Positions 62,691 through 64,000 of a stretch of DNA of 64,000 nucleotides are shown piece after piece. The first letter of the stretch is position 1; every line of letters starts with the position of its first letter. Source of the DNA: Olleya sp. Hel_I_94 (GTDB lineage: Bacteria > Bacteroidota > Bacteroidia > Flavobacteriales > Flavobacteriaceae); assembly GCF_007827365.1 (NCBI RefSeq), contig NZ_VISI01000002.1:2671001-2735000 (forward strand), read 5' to 3'. Position numbers and translations under genes: made by a program. The notes beneath the pieces are model-generated. The model had not been told where the DNA came from, did not search any database, and saw nothing but the letters and a program-made list of their open reading frames with translations.

Positions 62691-64000
62691 ATGACAAAAA
62701 ATAACATATTTCTAACGTTTGTTTTAGCTTTTCTATTGACTAATTGTGCCAGTTTTGAGGCGCAATATAAATCAGAAGATAAAACTGTAGTTGCATTACC
62801 AAATAAACCAATTGACAAAACGTTTTACTTAGTTGGTGATGCAGGAAAATCACCAATGGGTGGATTTAGTAGTGGATTAACTGCATATAAAAACCTAATA
62901 AAACAAAAAGATACCAAAGGTGACTATACTATATTTTTAGGAGACAATATTTATCCTGCAGGTCTACCAACAAAGGAAGATCCATATTATGACGAAGCTA
63001 AAAACCATTTACAAGCACAAGTAAATGCTGTTTCTGGTTTTAATGGTGAAGTATTGTTTATTCCTGGAAATCACGATTGGTACGCAGATGGTTTAAATGG
63101 GTTAAAAGATGAAGAAAAATTTATTGAAGACGCATTGGGTAAAAACACATTTCAGCCAGAAAACGGTTGTCCGTTAGAAGTGGTCGAGGTTAGTGATGGT
63201 ATCGAGTTAATTATCATTGACACACAATGGTATTTAGAAAACTGGAATGATCATCCTACTATAAATGACGAGTGTGAAATTAAAACAAGAGAACGCTTTT
63301 TATTAGAATTAGAAGGCGAGTTTAAAAAAGCACAAAATAAAACCGTTGTAGTTGCTATGCATCATCCCATGTATACTAATGGTACTCATGGTGGATTTTA
63401 TAGCGCAGATAAACATTTGTACCCAACACAAAGTAAAATTCCGGTTCCAATATTAGCTTCATTTTTAACGCAAGTTAGAACACAAGGTGGTGTTTCTATT
63501 CAAGATAGGTATAACGAGCGTTATAATAAGATGATGAATCGTATTGAAACCTTAGCTTTAGAGTATACAAATATAATTTTTACATCTGGGCACGAACACA
63601 ATTTACAATACATAGAAAATAATGGAATCAAACAAATTGTATCAGGTTCTGGTGCTAAACAATCTGGAGCAGCCTTAAGTAATAATGGTTTATTTGCCTA
63701 TGGTAAACAAGGTTTTGCAACACTAACAGTATTTAAAGATGGAAGTAGTTATGTTAGTTTTTATGGTGAGGATAATGAGCAGCCAAAACTGTTATTTACC
63801 AAGCAAATTGCTGAAAAAAACGCGTCTCAATTTGATTTATCAACATTACCAGATAGCTTTTCACCGACTATTCAAGCCTCAATTTATACTGAAGAAGAAA
63901 CTCAAAAAACAGGTGTTTATAAAACATTTTTTGGAGAGAAATATCGTGATATCTATAGCCAAAAAGTAGAAGTTCCTATTGCTACATTGGATACGCTTTA
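62691..64000 (+). CDS. Metallophosphoesterase lipoprotein, N-terminal part (3' end outside window)
   Basis: The frame is open from the ATG at 62691 to the window edge. A lipoprotein-type signal ends in LLTNC. Calcineurin-type motifs are all present: LVGDAGK, LGDNIYPAG, GNHDWY, AMHHPMYTNG and SGHEHNL, in the usual order, within about 310 residues. The region after them continues beta-rich toward the window end; related proteins in this family often carry a C-terminal BamA/D15-like barrel, which cannot be checked here. It is divergent from the HD gene, with 55 bp between ATG codons. Confidence 0.88.
   Translation, partial: MTKNNIFLTFVLAFLLTNCASFEAQYKSEDKTVVALPNKPIDKTFYLVGDAGKSPMGGFSSGLTAYKNLIKQKDTKGDYTIFLGDNIYPAGLPTKEDPYYDEAKNHLQAQVNAVSGFNGEVLFIPGNHDWYADGLNGLKDEEKFIEDALGKNTFQPENGCPLEVVEVSDGIELIIIDTQWYLENWNDHPTINDECEIKTRERFLLELEGEFKKAQNKTVVVAMHHPMYTNGTHGGFYSADKHLYPTQSKIPVPILASFLTQVRTQGGVSIQDRYNERYNKMMNRIETLALEYTNIIFTSGHEHNLQYIENNGIKQIVSGSGAKQSGAALSNNGLFAYGKQGFATLTVFKDGSSYVSFYGEDNEQPKLLFTKQIAEKNASQFDLSTLPDSFSPTIQASIYTEEETQKTGVYKTFFGEKYRDIYSQKVEVPIATLDTL

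Noticed and set aside
63739..63969. 76-codon plus-strand ORF near the window end
   Set aside because: It overlaps the metallophosphoesterase frame, which is open to the edge and has all family motifs.

Overview
The window is a low-GC chromosomal segment from a member of the Flavobacteriaceae (Bacteroidota), most likely a marine genus. The evidence is SusC/SusD-type outer-membrane pairs, a type IX secretion C-terminal sorting domain, TAnnTTTG-type promoters without clear Shine-Dalgarno sites, and the gene orders rplM-rpsI-rpsB-tsf-pyrH-frr and exbB-x-exbD-exbD. Genus-level assignment is inference. The first gene (polyprenyl synthetase) and the last (metallophosphoesterase) are cut by the window edges.

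Layout. 1-6.6 kb: end of a polyprenyl synthetase gene, a cytochrome c lipoprotein, an outer-membrane barrel, and a sucA-(small secreted protein)-sucB operon. 6.6-16.3 kb: a signalling locus. It holds a 36-codon membrane-peptide gene, a tandem array of four small-RNA-like units, an orphan NarL/FixJ response regulator, a retropepsin-like protease, an exported TPR-CHAT protein, a PKD/barrel protein, two secreted proteins, and a divergent ECF sigma factor with its membrane anti-sigma-like TPR protein. 16.3-31.3 kb: housekeeping and envelope genes (tatD, asparaginase, tRNA-Ser, ExbB/ExbD system, rpoN, asnS, RND/MMPL exporter, DUF5686-type barrel, TlpA-like thioredoxin, frr, pyrH). 31.5-35.2 kb: a DUF6705 gene bracketed by a 112-bp direct repeat derived from the 3' end of tsf, then tsf, rpsB, rpsI and rplM. 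35.3-58.9 kb: a complete starch/maltodextrin utilisation locus. 59-64 kb: a GAF-domain protein, an HD-domain protein fused to a Pycsar-type membrane effector domain, and the start of a metallophosphoesterase.

The most interesting region is 6.6-8.0 kb. Four units of about 140 bp are repeated head to tail on the minus strand. Each has an 18-22 bp palindrome (ATACGTAGAACTACGTAT core) centred 31 bp upstream of a TAnnTTTG-like -7 box, then about 70 bp of sequence without a plausible ORF, ending in a GC-containing hairpin followed by a U-tract. This is the anatomy of four independently transcribed small RNAs activated from position about -42.5, lying directly downstream of a LuxR-type response-regulator gene. 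The last unit runs through a weak terminator into a 36-codon membrane-peptide gene. The overall design resembles a Qrr-like multi-sRNA output module; that comparison and the regulator-operator pairing are inference.

The starch locus works as a pathway. SusC/SusD/SusE capture and import maltodextrin across the outer membrane, and secreted or lipoprotein GH13 and GH31 enzymes trim it. An SLC45-like MFS carrier takes up maltose, which GH65 phosphorylase and beta-phosphoglucomutase convert to glucose and glucose 6-phosphate. A LacI regulator sits between the two divergent arms next to a perfect 16-bp operator palindrome.
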